Shown here in pieces: positions 8,056 through 16,152 of a stretch of 64,000 nt of DNA. Numbering within the stretch: the first letter of the stretch is position 1; the number at the start of each line of letters is the position of its first letter. This DNA comes from Sphingomonadales bacterium (lineage in GTDB: Bacteria; Pseudomonadota; Alphaproteobacteria; Sphingomonadales; Sphingomonadaceae). Below the pieces are notes generated by a model that did not search any database, was not told where the DNA came from, and was given only the letters and a program-made list of their open reading frames with translations. The stretch is taken from assembly GCA_027488785.1 (NCBI GenBank), contig JAIYAY010000028.1, forward strand, positions 62,001 to 126,000, given 5' to 3'. A program made the position numbers and the translations under genes.

Positions 8056-10461
8056 GTGAATTTACCGCCCATCATTCTCAATTGGTTCGCCGCGCGCGAA
8101 TGGCAGCCGCGGCGGCATCAGTTGGAGATGCTCGAGGCGGCCCGGGATAGGCAACATGCCCTGCTAGTGGCCGCGACGGGTGCGGGTAAGACGCTGGCCG
8201 GGTTTTTACCGAGCCTCCATGATTTGATTGCCAACCCGACAGACGGCCTGCACACGCTGTATATCTCCCCGCTGAAGGCGTTGGCCACCGACGTCCGCCG
8301 CAATCTGCTAATCCCGATCGAGGAAATGGACTTGCCGATCCGCGTTGAGGCGCGGACAGGCGACACGCCGTCGGACCGCAAGGCGCGGCAGCGGGTTAAG
8401 CCGCCGCATATATTGTTGACCACACCTGAATCTCTGTCGCTGCTGCTCAGCCATGAAGACAGCGTGCACATGTTCTCCACGCTGAAACGCGTCATTGTGG
8501 ATGAGGTCCACGCCTTCGCCAATGGCAAGCGCGGTGATCTGCTCAGCCTATCTCTCGCGCGGTTGCAGACATTGGCACCGGACATGCAACGTGTTGCCCT
8601 GTCTGCGACGGTGGCCGATCCCGATGACTATCGCGCGTGGCTCGCGCCTTATGGCGATATGGAACAGGTGCGCTTGGTAGTGGGGGGCGCCGCAGCGGAG
8701 CCTGATCTGACGATCCTGTTGCCAGAGGGCCGCGTACCATGGGCGGGGCATAGCGGGCAGCATGCGATACCGCAGCTCATCGACGAAATTGGCCGCAACA
8801 AAATCACGCTTATTTTCTGCAACACACGCTTCCTCGCCGAATTTATCTTCCAGAATTTATGGGACGCAAATGAAGCGAAATTTCCCATCGGCATTCATCA
8901 TGGGTCGTTGTCGGTCGAGGCGCGGCGCAAGGTAGAAGGCGCCATGGCCGAGGGCAAATTGCGTGCCTTGGTCTGCACCGCCAGCCTCGATTTGGGTGTC
9001 GACTGGGGCAATGTCGACTGCGTGATCCAAATGGGCGCGCCCAAGGGGTCGTCACGCCTGCTACAGCGCATTGGCCGGTCCAACCACCGCATGGACGAAC
9101 CCAGCAAGGCCATTCTCGTTCCCGGTAATCGTTTTGAATATCTCGAAGCGCAGGCCGCCTTTGACGCGGTGGCAGAGGGCGTCCGCGACGGTGAAACCTT
9201 CCGCCCAGGCAGCTATGATGTGTTGGCGCAACATGTCATGGGGATCGCCTGCGCCGGACCCTTTGACGAATCGGCGCTACTGGCCGAGGTGCAATCTGCC
9301 TTGCCCTATTCCGCCATCGATGCTGCGACCTTTGCGCGCGTCATCGCCTTTATCGCAACGGGCGGATATGCGCTGAAGGCTTATGAGCGGTTCAAGAAGT
9401 TGGTCAAAGACCCCGATGGCCGTTGGCGATTGACGCACCCGCAATTTGCCGCGCAGCATCGGTTAAATGCGGGCATCATCGTCGATGCGCCGATGCTGGA
9501 AATCCGGTTCCGCAATGGTCGCAAATTGGGCAAGGTGGAGGAAGCTTTCGCCGCCACCTTAAGCCCCGGCAACTGCTTCACCTTTGCCGGCATGGCGCTT
9601 GAGGTTGAATCGATCAAGGACCTCGACCTCATCGTCCGCGCCGCGACCAAGCCCGCGACCAATATACCAAGCTATATGGGTGCGCGCCTGCCCCTCACCA
9701 CGCATCTGGCCGCGCGTGTGCGGCAGATGTTGACCGACAGGCCGGGATGGGCCCGCTTTCCCGACGACGTGCGCGAATGGTTGGAGATGCAAGCGTATCG
9801 CAGCCAAATGCCAAAGGCGGGACAGTTGCTGGTCGAAACCTTCCCGCACGACAAACGCCATTATATGGTGGCCTATCCATTTGAAGGGTGGAACGCGCAC
9901 CAATCATTGGGCATGCTCCTCACAAGGCGGATGGAGAGCCGTGGCCTCATGCCCATGGGTTTTGTCGCCAGCGATTATGCCTTGGGCGTATGGAGCCTCA
10001 AACCCATCACCGATCCGCGACCCTTATTTTCTGCCGACATATTGGCCGATGAATTTGTTGACTGGGTGGAATCGAGCTACTTGCTCAAACGCGCCTTTCG
10101 CGAAGTGGCGGTGATCAGCGGCCTTGTCGAACGGCAGCATCCCGGCAAGCGCAAGACGGGCAGGCAAGTGACCTTTTCCACCGACCTGATTTATGATGTG
10201 CTGCGCAAATATGAACCCGACCATCTGTTGCTGGAGGCGGCATGGGCCGATGCGCGGGCGCGGTTGACCGATGTCGGGCGGCTTGGCGATTTGTTAGACC
10301 GCGCCGCCGACACGATGCTGCACGTCGACCTGCAGCGCGTCAGTCCGCTGGCCGTACCGTTGCTGGTGATGATTGGCCGCGAAAGTGTGGCGCAGGGTTC
10401 GGTGGACGATGCCTTATTGATGGAGGCAGAGACTTTGGCCGGCGTGGCGATGACACCCTAG
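8056..10461 (+). CDS. ligase-associated DNA damage response DEXH-box helicase (Lhr-like)
   Basis: An SF2 helicase of about 801 residues. Visible motifs in order: ATGAGKTLAGF (Walker A), DEVH (Walker B, DEVHAF), ALSATVADP (motif III), and the helicase C region with LVCTASLDLGVDWG and QRIGRSNHR (motif VI). The C-terminal part matches Lhr-like winged-helix and DUF4145-like regions. In many bacteria it is encoded with an ATP-dependent ligase, an exonuclease and PdeM in a DNA repair module. A GTG at 8056, eight bases after the mutase stop, fits homologue starts (NLPPIILNWFA); starts at 7993/7996 would overlap the mutase. Here pdeM is separated by a peptidase gene, and ligase and exonuclease are not in the window. 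Confidence 0.88.
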   Translation: MNLPPIILNWFAAREWQPRRHQLEMLEAARDRQHALLVAATGAGKTLAGFLPSLHDLIANPTDGLHTLYISPLKALATDVRRNLLIPIEEMDLPIRVEARTGDTPSDRKARQRVKPPHILLTTPESLSLLLSHEDSVHMFSTLKRVIVDEVHAFANGKRGDLLSLSLARLQTLAPDMQRVALSATVADPDDYRAWLAPYGDMEQVRLVVGGAAAEPDLTILLPEGRVPWAGHSGQHAIPQLIDEIGRNKITLIFCNTRFLAEFIFQNLWDANEAKFPIGIHHGSLSVEARRKVEGAMAEGKLRALVCTASLDLGVDWGNVDCVIQMGAPKGSSRLLQRIGRSNHRMDEPSKAILVPGNRFEYLEAQAAFDAVAEGVRDGETFRPGSYDVLAQHVMGIACAGPFDESALLAEVQSALPYSAIDAATFARVIAFIATGGYALKAYERFKKLVKDPDGRWRLTHPQFAAQHRLNAGIIVDAPMLEIRFRNGRKLGKVEEAFAATLSPGNCFTFAGMALEVESIKDLDLIVRAATKPATNIPSYMGARLPLTTHLAARVRQMLTDRPGWARFPDDVREWLEMQAYRSQMPKAGQLLVETFPHDKRHYMVAYPFEGWNAHQSLGMLLTRRMESRGLMPMGFVASDYALGVWSLKPITDPRPLFSADILADEFVDWVESSYLLKRAFREVAVISGLVERQHPGKRKTGRQVTFSTDLIYDVLRKYEPDHLLLEAAWADARARLTDVGRLGDLLDRAADTMLHVDLQRVSPLAVPLLVMIGRESVAQGSVDDALLMEAETLAGVAMTP

Positions 10462-10467
10462 AAAAAC

Positions 10468-10498
10468 ATCCTCCCCACCGACGACAGATGGGGAGGAT
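10468..10498. terminator. bidirectional terminator between helicase and S9 peptidase
   Basis: ATCCTCCCCA at 10468-10477 pairs perfectly with TGGGGAGGAT at 10489-10498. The A-run just left of it (10462-10467) provides a T-tract on the minus strand, so it clearly serves the S9 peptidase, and probably the convergent helicase as well. Confidence 0.75.
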
Positions 10499-10506
10499 CC
10501 AACACA

Positions 10507-12423
10507 TCAGTTCAATAAATTCTGTTTCCAGAACATCAACGTCGCCCAAAATTGGTAATCGGCATTCTCTTTCTTCGCAAAACCATGCCCTTCATTCTTA
10601 CCCAGTAAATGCCAGGCAACTCCATTATTGTCGCGAATGGCCTTGATGATCTGGTCTGCTTCGGACGCGGGTACCCGCGGGTCGTTGCCCCCAGTAACCA
10701 CAAACATCGGCTTGGTAATTTCATTGACGCGCGTCAACGGGGATATCTCGATCAGCTTCGCCCGCTGTACAGGGTCACGCTCATCTCCATATTCAACGCG
10801 GCGCAAGTCACGACGATAGCTTTGCGTGTTTTCAAGGAAGGTCACGAAATTGGATATGGCCACAATGCAATTCGTTGCCCGCAACTGGTCTTTATACTGA
10901 ACAGCAGCGGCGTAGCACATATAGCCCCCATATGACCCGCCAGCGACACCAAAGCGGGAGGCATCGAGGGACGCGTCCTTGCCCAGCGCGGTCAAAAATG
11001 CGCCCATGTCTTTAACTGAATCTTCGCGCTTGAACGGGCCATTGTCCAAGCTGACAAATTTTTTGCCATATCCGGTTGAGCCCCGCACATTAGGGTAGAA
11101 AATGGCAACACCCATTTCGTTGAGCATATAGTTGTTGCGGCCTTGAAAGCCGGGGCGTGACTGCCCTTCTGGTCCACCATGCACACTCATGATCATGGGT
11201 CGCTTGCCAGGGAATTTGTTGGGGTCAGGCCGATATAGGAAACCCGACACCGAAAGCCCGTCAAAGCTTTTCACGGTGATCAATTCCGGTTCGACATTCT
11301 TCGATACGTCCAAGCCGCCGGTTTCACTTTCGGTCCAGCGCGTCACCTTCAAGGATTGGGGATCAATGCTGTAAGCGTCTGCGGCACTTCGTGCCGAAGT
11401 GAAGGTAATGCCGATTTCACCCCATTCTGCGATATCAAGCCCGCCAACGATGCCCGCCGGTAGATTGTCAACAACACGGGTTTTGCCGCTTTTGATATCG
11501 AGAATTTTGACCTTGCTCATCCCTGCCTCGTTCGTCGCATAAACGATGAAGCTTCCGTCCGGCGCAATGTCGAACGTATCAACATCCCATTTTTCGGATG
11601 GACCGCGCGGTGTGAACACGCCGGTATTGATGTCCAACGTCCCAAGTCGCTGAAAATCGGAACCTTCGTCCGACGTAACCCACAGACTGCCATCGGGCGC
11701 AAATTCAGCGCCGCCATAAGCGATGTCTTTTTTATGATCACCAATAGATGTCATTTGGCCACTGGCCAGATCAAGCAAAGACATGTCGACATTGGTGACC
11801 GACCGATATTGCGCGATGATTGCGGTTTTCTTGTCCGGCGCGAAGTCCGAGACTGCCCAGCCACCACCTTTCACCTGTGCTACCATCTTGTTGGTCGATG
11901 GATCGCGGGGGTTCATGACATATAAGTCACTGTCCGTGCCGTTACGCCGGGTTGAACTATATGCAAAGAGCTCGCCATCCTTGCTCCATGCGTTAAAGCT
12001 GTTGCGGCTTTTGCCGTCGGTTAGCAAATCAAGCTTACCGTCTTTTAAAGCATAAAGCTGAAAAAATTCGCCGCCACCGATGTCCTTTTGGACGAGTAAA
12101 ATATCACCCTTTTTGGGTGCCCACCGGCCATTGCTAACCGGCTCTGCCTCAAAGCTCATTTGTTTGCGGGCCATCATCGGACCCGCAACGCGATGTATCT
12201 GTGTTGTGTTGGCAAAACGCGTCGCCACTAGCATCGATTTGTCGACGGGGTGCCATCCGGCAAAGCTGGCGGTCCGGAATTCCATATAGGGCCGCGTCTG
12301 CACGGGCAGATCATCAGGTATCGGCGGCATGCCATCGGCCACCAATGCATCGGGTTTCGGCGCGTCGGCAAACAACGGCGCCATCGGCAGCGCCAAGGCC
12401 GCTACCAAAAGCAGTTTTTTCAT
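10507..12423 (-). CDS. exported S9-family (prolyl oligopeptidase) peptidase
   Basis: A 638-residue protein with a signal peptide (MKKLLLVAALALPMAPLFADA, cleavage near residue 20), an N-terminal beta-propeller-like region, and a C-terminal alpha/beta-hydrolase domain. GGSYGGYM at about residues 490-500 holds the nucleophile serine; GGNDPRVPASEADQI supplies the aspartate and NEGHGF the histidine. S9 enzymes cleave short peptides; here in the periplasm, perhaps in dipeptide utilisation. It lies on the opposite strand between the helicase and pdeM, an unusual interruption of that pair. It has its own terminator and appears intact. Confidence 0.92.
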   Translation of the reverse strand: MKKLLLVAALALPMAPLFADAPKPDALVADGMPPIPDDLPVQTRPYMEFRTASFAGWHPVDKSMLVATRFANTTQIHRVAGPMMARKQMSFEAEPVSNGRWAPKKGDILLVQKDIGGGEFFQLYALKDGKLDLLTDGKSRNSFNAWSKDGELFAYSSTRRNGTDSDLYVMNPRDPSTNKMVAQVKGGGWAVSDFAPDKKTAIIAQYRSVTNVDMSLLDLASGQMTSIGDHKKDIAYGGAEFAPDGSLWVTSDEGSDFQRLGTLDINTGVFTPRGPSEKWDVDTFDIAPDGSFIVYATNEAGMSKVKILDIKSGKTRVVDNLPAGIVGGLDIAEWGEIGITFTSARSAADAYSIDPQSLKVTRWTESETGGLDVSKNVEPELITVKSFDGLSVSGFLYRPDPNKFPGKRPMIMSVHGGPEGQSRPGFQGRNNYMLNEMGVAIFYPNVRGSTGYGKKFVSLDNGPFKREDSVKDMGAFLTALGKDASLDASRFGVAGGSYGGYMCYAAAVQYKDQLRATNCIVAISNFVTFLENTQSYRRDLRRVEYGDERDPVQRAKLIEISPLTRVNEITKPMFVVTGGNDPRVPASEADQIIKAIRDNNGVAWHLLGKNEGHGFAKKENADYQFWATLMFWKQNLLN

Positions 12424-12586
12424 GGAATTCCCCTTTTCTCGATTTTGCCGCGGAGGCTAACGCAATGGGCGGCAGGCAACAATGGACTTTCGTCGCGCTT
12501 CGACAAAGGACAGATTTTCTTCGATAGGCCATGCATTGCCGCTGGGCGTAAAGAGGGGTCTTGCTGTTCCATCGGAGTCTTTGAAA
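12424..12586. other. spacer with promoter of the S9 peptidase
   Basis: The peptidase start is preceded, on the minus strand, by GAAAAGGGGAATTCC as ribosome binding region. No second gene can be supported in these 163 bases. A minus-strand reading frame runs through 12457-12810 but would overlap pdeM and has no recognisable feature. Confidence 0.35.
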
Positions 12587-12718
12587 ATGCAGCGCCCTAC
12601 TTTTGGGTTCATTGTGTTTATGACTGCTGTGTCTGCGATGGCGCAGAATGCACCTGACATCGACCCGCCCAAGGGCGTGGCGCTTGCACCAAAAGTCCGC
12701 ATTGCCCGCACACCATAA
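12587..12718 (+). CDS. possible 43-residue secreted peptide
   Basis: The frame encodes MQRPTFGFIVFMTAVSAMAQ, which resembles a signal peptide with Ala-x-Ala-type cleavage near residue 19 (SAMA-QN), followed by a proline-rich mature segment of about 24 residues (NAPDIDPPKGVALAPKVRI and so on). A Shine-Dalgarno CGGAG lies at 12573-12577, ten bases upstream. It is 58 bases before pdeM and on the same strand. I do not recognise it. The signal-like N-terminus and good ribosome binding site are the only support; a chance frame remains possible. Confidence 0.35.
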   Translation: MQRPTFGFIVFMTAVSAMAQNAPDIDPPKGVALAPKVRIARTP

Positions 12719-12776
12719 GCTGCATCTGCACAGACTGGCTTGCGCGCGGCAGGGGCAGTGCCCATAGGCGCTGACA

Positions 12777-13472
12777 ATGGCACATGATTTCGAATTTGGC
12801 GGGCAGACATTTGAGATAGCTGGCGAGGCAGCCTTATATTGGGGCGCGCAAGATGCGTTATTGGTGTCCGACCTGCATCTCGAAAAGGCGAGCGCCTTTG
12901 CCTTATATGGCCAAATGCTGCCGCCTTATGACAGCGTCGCGACGCTGCAGGATATTGCGGCGCTTTGCAGTAAATATAGCCCTGCCAAAATCATATCACT
13001 GGGTGACAATTTCCATGACGATGATGGGGAACACCGACTGGCGGAAGACGCTGCGGCCTTATTAGGCGATTTGGCGCGCGCCACCGAATGGATTTGGATT
13101 ACGGGAAACCATGATCGTGCTGTGTCGGGCATCTGGGGTGGCGAGGCATTGGACGAATTGACCTTGTCGGGCATCACGCTTCGGCATGAGGCGAAAGCTG
13201 GCGATCCCAATCCCGAAATCTCCGGCCATTTTCATCCCAAGTTCCGGCAAATACTGCGCGGGCGGATGGTAAAGCGGCGTTGCTTTGTAAAAACTCCGCG
13301 CAAAATGATCATGCCAGCCTTTGGTGCGCTGACTGGCGGGCTCGATGTGCAGGATGCGGCAATCTTAAAGGCATGTGACCTCCGCGATGGCGAAGGCGTA
13401 GAGGCCTTGGTCGCCACACAGAGCGGCTATGCCCGATTTGCCTTAAACAGCGCTGGAGCGTTCGCCAAATAA
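12777..13472 (+). CDS. pdeM: ligase-associated DNA damage response endonuclease PdeM
   Basis: A 231-residue calcineurin-like metallophosphoesterase. The metal-binding motifs are visible in order: VSDLHLEKA (Asp-x-His), LGDNFHDDDG (Gly-Asp), ITGNHDRAV (Gly-Asn-His-Asp), and SGHFHPKF (Gly-His-x-His). PdeM is the nuclease-like member of the ligase-associated DNA repair module that includes the DEXH helicase at 8-10.5 kb. Normally these are adjacent; here an S9 peptidase on the other strand lies between. Its 3' end overlaps the convergent yggS gene by 30 bases. Confidence 0.92.
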   Translation: MAHDFEFGGQTFEIAGEAALYWGAQDALLVSDLHLEKASAFALYGQMLPPYDSVATLQDIAALCSKYSPAKIISLGDNFHDDDGEHRLAEDAAALLGDLARATEWIWITGNHDRAVSGIWGGEALDELTLSGITLRHEAKAGDPNPEISGHFHPKFRQILRGRMVKRRCFVKTPRKMIMPAFGALTGGLDVQDAAILKACDLRDGEGVEALVATQSGYARFALNSAGAFAK

Positions 13473-14129
13473 GGCCGTGCCAACACGGATATACGTTGCG
13501 CCCAGCATGATGGCGGTTTCAAAATCATCCGACATGCCCATACTCAATTGTGCCAAACCATGCCGCGCAGATAAATCAGCCAAAAGCGCAAAAAAGGGTG
13601 CGGCTTCAACATCCGCAGGCGGAATACACATCAGGCCAGCCACCGGAATGCCAGCGTCCTGCGCAGCCTTCAAAAGGTCGGGAAGCTCCGCCACCGCGCA
13701 GCCGCCCTTTTGCTCTTCCGCGCCAATATTGACCTGAAGGAAGCAAGGCACCGCGCGCCCCAGTTTCTCCATCGCCTTGCCCAATGCCGTAACAAGCGAC
13801 AGCCGATCCACCGAATGGATCACATCAAACAACGCGACCGCCTCTTCGGCCTTGTTGGATTGCAACTGGCCGATGAGGTGCAGTTCAACTTCTGGATGCC
13901 GTTCCTTCAGCGCAGGCCATTTGCTGGCAGCCTCCTGAACACGGTTTTCCCCGAACAGCAATTGCCCCTCTAAGATGAGCGGCGCGATATCCTCCGCTGA
14001 CCGGGTTTTTGACACGGCGATGAGGTGGATATCCTCCCCCGGGCGTCGCGCCAATTTAGCGGCGGCATTCATGCGCGTGCGGGTGGCCGTCAAACGGTCG
14101 GCGGATGTTTCTGGTGTCGCTTCCTGCAT
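13443..14129 (-). CDS. YggS-family pyridoxal phosphate homeostasis protein
   Basis: A 228-residue protein of the alanine racemase-like TIM-barrel fold. IHLIAVSKTRSAEDIAPLI contains the lysine that binds PLP; LFGENRVQEAASKW, HLIGQLQSNKA and LSMGMSDDFETAI with RVGTALFGER are all family hallmarks. The protein balances free PLP and amino acid pools rather than catalysing a known reaction. It overlaps pdeM at the 3' end and is divergent from the thiE-like gene 23 bases away, so both promoters would be squeezed into or overlap the coding starts. Confidence 0.95.
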   Translation of the reverse strand: MQEATPETSADRLTATRTRMNAAAKLARRPGEDIHLIAVSKTRSAEDIAPLILEGQLLFGENRVQEAASKWPALKERHPEVELHLIGQLQSNKAEEAVALFDVIHSVDRLSLVTALGKAMEKLGRAVPCFLQVNIGAEEQKGGCAVAELPDLLKAAQDAGIPVAGLMCIPPADVEAAPFFALLADLSARHGLAQLSMGMSDDFETAIMLGATYIRVGTALFGERSSAV

Positions 14130-14152
14130 AACGCGGCGCTATAGGCAGTTAT

Positions 14153-14701
14153 ATGCCGCGAAGCCACCCCTTGCCGAAAATCTGGCTGATGACCGATGCG
14201 CGTTTTGGTGACGACCAACTGCGCGCTATTCAACAGCTGCCCGCGCGGTCAGGCGTGGTTTTCCGCCATTATCATTTGGCTACTCAACAACGTCGCGCAA
14301 TGTTCGCTAAAGTGCTGCGGATTTGCCGTCGGCGCGGGCATATATTGCTGTTGGCGGGTGATGAACGGACTGCTTTACGCTGGCATGCCGATGGATTTCA
14401 CCAACGCAGCCGCGGCCAAACAAAGTTGCTACACAGCGCGCCTGTGCACAATGCGCGCGAAATCATATCGGTAAAACGAAGCTGCCCCGATCTCTTATTC
14501 CTCTCTCCGCTTTTCGACACCAATAGCCACCCCGGCGCGCGGCCACTTGGTCCGTTGCAGTTTCAACGGCTCGCAAAGCTTGGTAAGGCCGCTGACATCA
14601 TCGCCTTAGGCGGCATGACCCGCCAAAGCGCACAAATGCTCAGCCCACGGATAATCCATGGGTGGGCGGCGATTGATGCTTTCAGGAAAAAGAAGGCTTA
14701 G
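14153..14701 (+). CDS. thiamine phosphate synthase-like protein (ThiE/TenI fold)
   Basis: A 182-residue protein. PKIWLMTDARFGDD (residues 8-21), the middle GFHQRSR, LLFLSPLFDTNSHPGARPLG and IIALGGMTR correspond to strands of the TIM barrel of ThiE/TenI, including the pyrophosphate and thiazole binding end. It is shorter than a full ThiE (about 210) and its substrate-binding residues are less regular, so it may be a ThiE-like paralogue rather than the main synthase that joins HMP-PP and thiazole phosphate. Its tail overlaps the convergent outer-membrane-like gene by four bases. Confidence 0.75.
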   Translation: MPRSHPLPKIWLMTDARFGDDQLRAIQQLPARSGVVFRHYHLATQQRRAMFAKVLRICRRRGHILLLAGDERTALRWHADGFHQRSRGQTKLLHSAPVHNAREIISVKRSCPDLLFLSPLFDTNSHPGARPLGPLQFQRLAKLGKAADIIALGGMTRQSAQMLSPRIIHGWAAIDAFRKKKA

Positions 14702-15453
14702 AAGCGGATTTTGGTTCCGACATAGACAGCTTCGCTGTCTTTGCGGTTGTCCGCCAAGGGAATCACACGGTCATTCTCGCTCGCGTAACGGACGCCAGCA
14801 GTGAAGTCGATCTTGCGGCTGATCGAGAAGCTGCCGCCGACATCAAGCTTATAATCGCCGGATGCCGCGCTACCGCGCGCAGGCGGGGCCATTTCTTTAT
14901 TCTGGTCAAGTTTAATCTTGGTGCTGAACTTGCTTGGTTTCTGCACCGATTCATCCAGCCTGAAACCGCCCTTGCCAACATCGCTCAGAGGCGTCTTTGC
15001 GGCACGTGCGTGCGCCTTAGGCAAAGCGAAATCCTGCCAACCCTTGGAGGCCGTCAAACGATAGTCCACTGCGGCCAGGCGAAGCCCCTTGCCCGCGCCC
15101 ACTTCGCTGGGCGCCATGACATTGCGTATGGATACAGCACCCGCGGTCAGGCGCGAGTTCGCCCGCGCAGCAACTGTTATCGTGCGGTTACGCCCTTCAC
15201 CGGCACTCGCAGGCGTGAATGGGAAACGCGCGTTGGGTGCAATTTGCGTCGCGGAGAATTTCTGGGCAAGAACGCTGTCACCACCAGCAGGCGTGAACAT
15301 AGCAATCCACGAAGGCGCGGCCGTTTCTTCAGGACCAGTCGCCTTTGCGGCAAAGGCGGGCATGATCATCGGCGAAAGGGCAAACGAAGCAGTTGCCAGC
15401 ATCACTGCTGCAAAGGTCGCATATTTTCCTTTCTGTACCCGCTTCACGTTCAT
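14698..15453 (-). CDS. outer-membrane-like protein of unknown function
   Basis: A 251-residue protein with a clear signal peptide (hydrophobic core at about residues 14-33, cleavage after AFA at 35). The middle holds a long stretch rich in Ala and Ser; the C-terminal third alternates hydrophobic residues (YKLDVGGSFSISRKIDFTAGVRYAS) and ends in phenylalanine (YVGTKIRF), the C-terminal signature of outer membrane beta-barrels recognised by BamA. The barrel region is small, so it could be a hairpin-limited or peripheral protein. I do not recognise a family; similar proteins appear in sphingomonads. The neighbours give no functional clue. Confidence 0.7.
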   Translation of the reverse strand: MNVKRVQKGKYATFAAVMLATASFALSPMIMPAFAAKATGPEETAAPSWIAMFTPAGGDSVLAQKFSATQIAPNARFPFTPASAGEGRNRTITVAARANSRLTAGAVSIRNVMAPSEVGAGKGLRLAAVDYRLTASKGWQDFALPKAHARAAKTPLSDVGKGGFRLDESVQKPSKFSTKIKLDQNKEMAPPARGSAASGDYKLDVGGSFSISRKIDFTAGVRYASENDRVIPLADNRKDSEAVYVGTKIRF

Positions 15454-15703
15454 AGCCTCTTTTCGAGCGATTCTTTTTCGTTACATCAACCTTACGCCTC
15501 ATTTCAGGGATTCAAAAGAGATGTAACTTCAAAATTATGTCAATAACACGTTTTGTCCCGAGTTGTTGCATGATGTCCACAATCGGATAGCGCATGGAAA
15601 CTGACTATAGGATGAATTACACGCCATTCAGCCGCCAGAAAGCTTGCCCCCGACAACAAGCCACTATAGAGGTTTCCGATATTCCATTGTTCAAGGACAT
15701 TTT

Positions 15704-16147
15704 ATGCGCACCACTCGCCTGGCACTCATCGTTGCGACTAGCAGCTTATTAAGCTTAGGCCTGCTTTCCGGCTGCGGCGGCAGGGAGCGCCCAAAGGCGG
15801 ACCTGGCGGCGAGCCAGGTTACCACCATTGGCGTCAACAGCTATTTGTGGCGTGCATCGCTTGACGCCTTGTCCTTCATGCCGTTGGTGCAAACCGATTC
15901 CGCAGGCGGCGTCATCGTCACCGATTGGTATGTAAATCCGCAAAGCCCTAGCGAACGGGTAAAGTTGACGATTTCGATCCTTGACCAAGACCTGCGCGCC
16001 GACGCCTTGCGTGTGGCCGGCAGCCGCGAAGTCTCGCAAAATGGCCAGTGGGTTGCGGCACCATTGCGCGCCGCCACGGTGCAAAAGCTTGAAGCGGTCA
16101 TCCTCACCAAGGCGCGTGACCTTCGTCGGTCGTCCATCACCGGGTAA
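15704..16147 (+). CDS. DUF3576 domain lipoprotein
   Basis: A 147-residue protein with lipobox LLSGC at about residues 20-24; the mature part starts at that cysteine. [19 protein letters not shown] and [20 protein letters not shown] are typical of DUF3576, a family confined largely to alphaproteobacteria. The family is uncharacterised. It directly precedes leuS (five bases), the same order seen in other alphaproteobacteria, and heads the run leuS-lptE-holA. The in-frame upstream start at 15644 would spoil the signal sequence; ATG 15704, with AAGGAC before it, is chosen. Confidence 0.9.
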   Translation: MRTTRLALIVATSSLLSLGLLSGCGGRERPKADLAASQVTTIGVNSYLWRASLDALSFMPLVQTDSAGGVIVTDWYVNPQSPSERVKLTISILDQDLRADALRVAGSREVSQNGQWVAAPLRAATVQKLEAVILTKARDLRRSSITG

Positions 16148-16152
16148 TTTCT

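Noticed and set aside
12457-12810. 117-residue minus-strand frame upstream of pdeM
   Set aside because: It overlaps the pdeM start and has no signal, motif or ribosome binding site.
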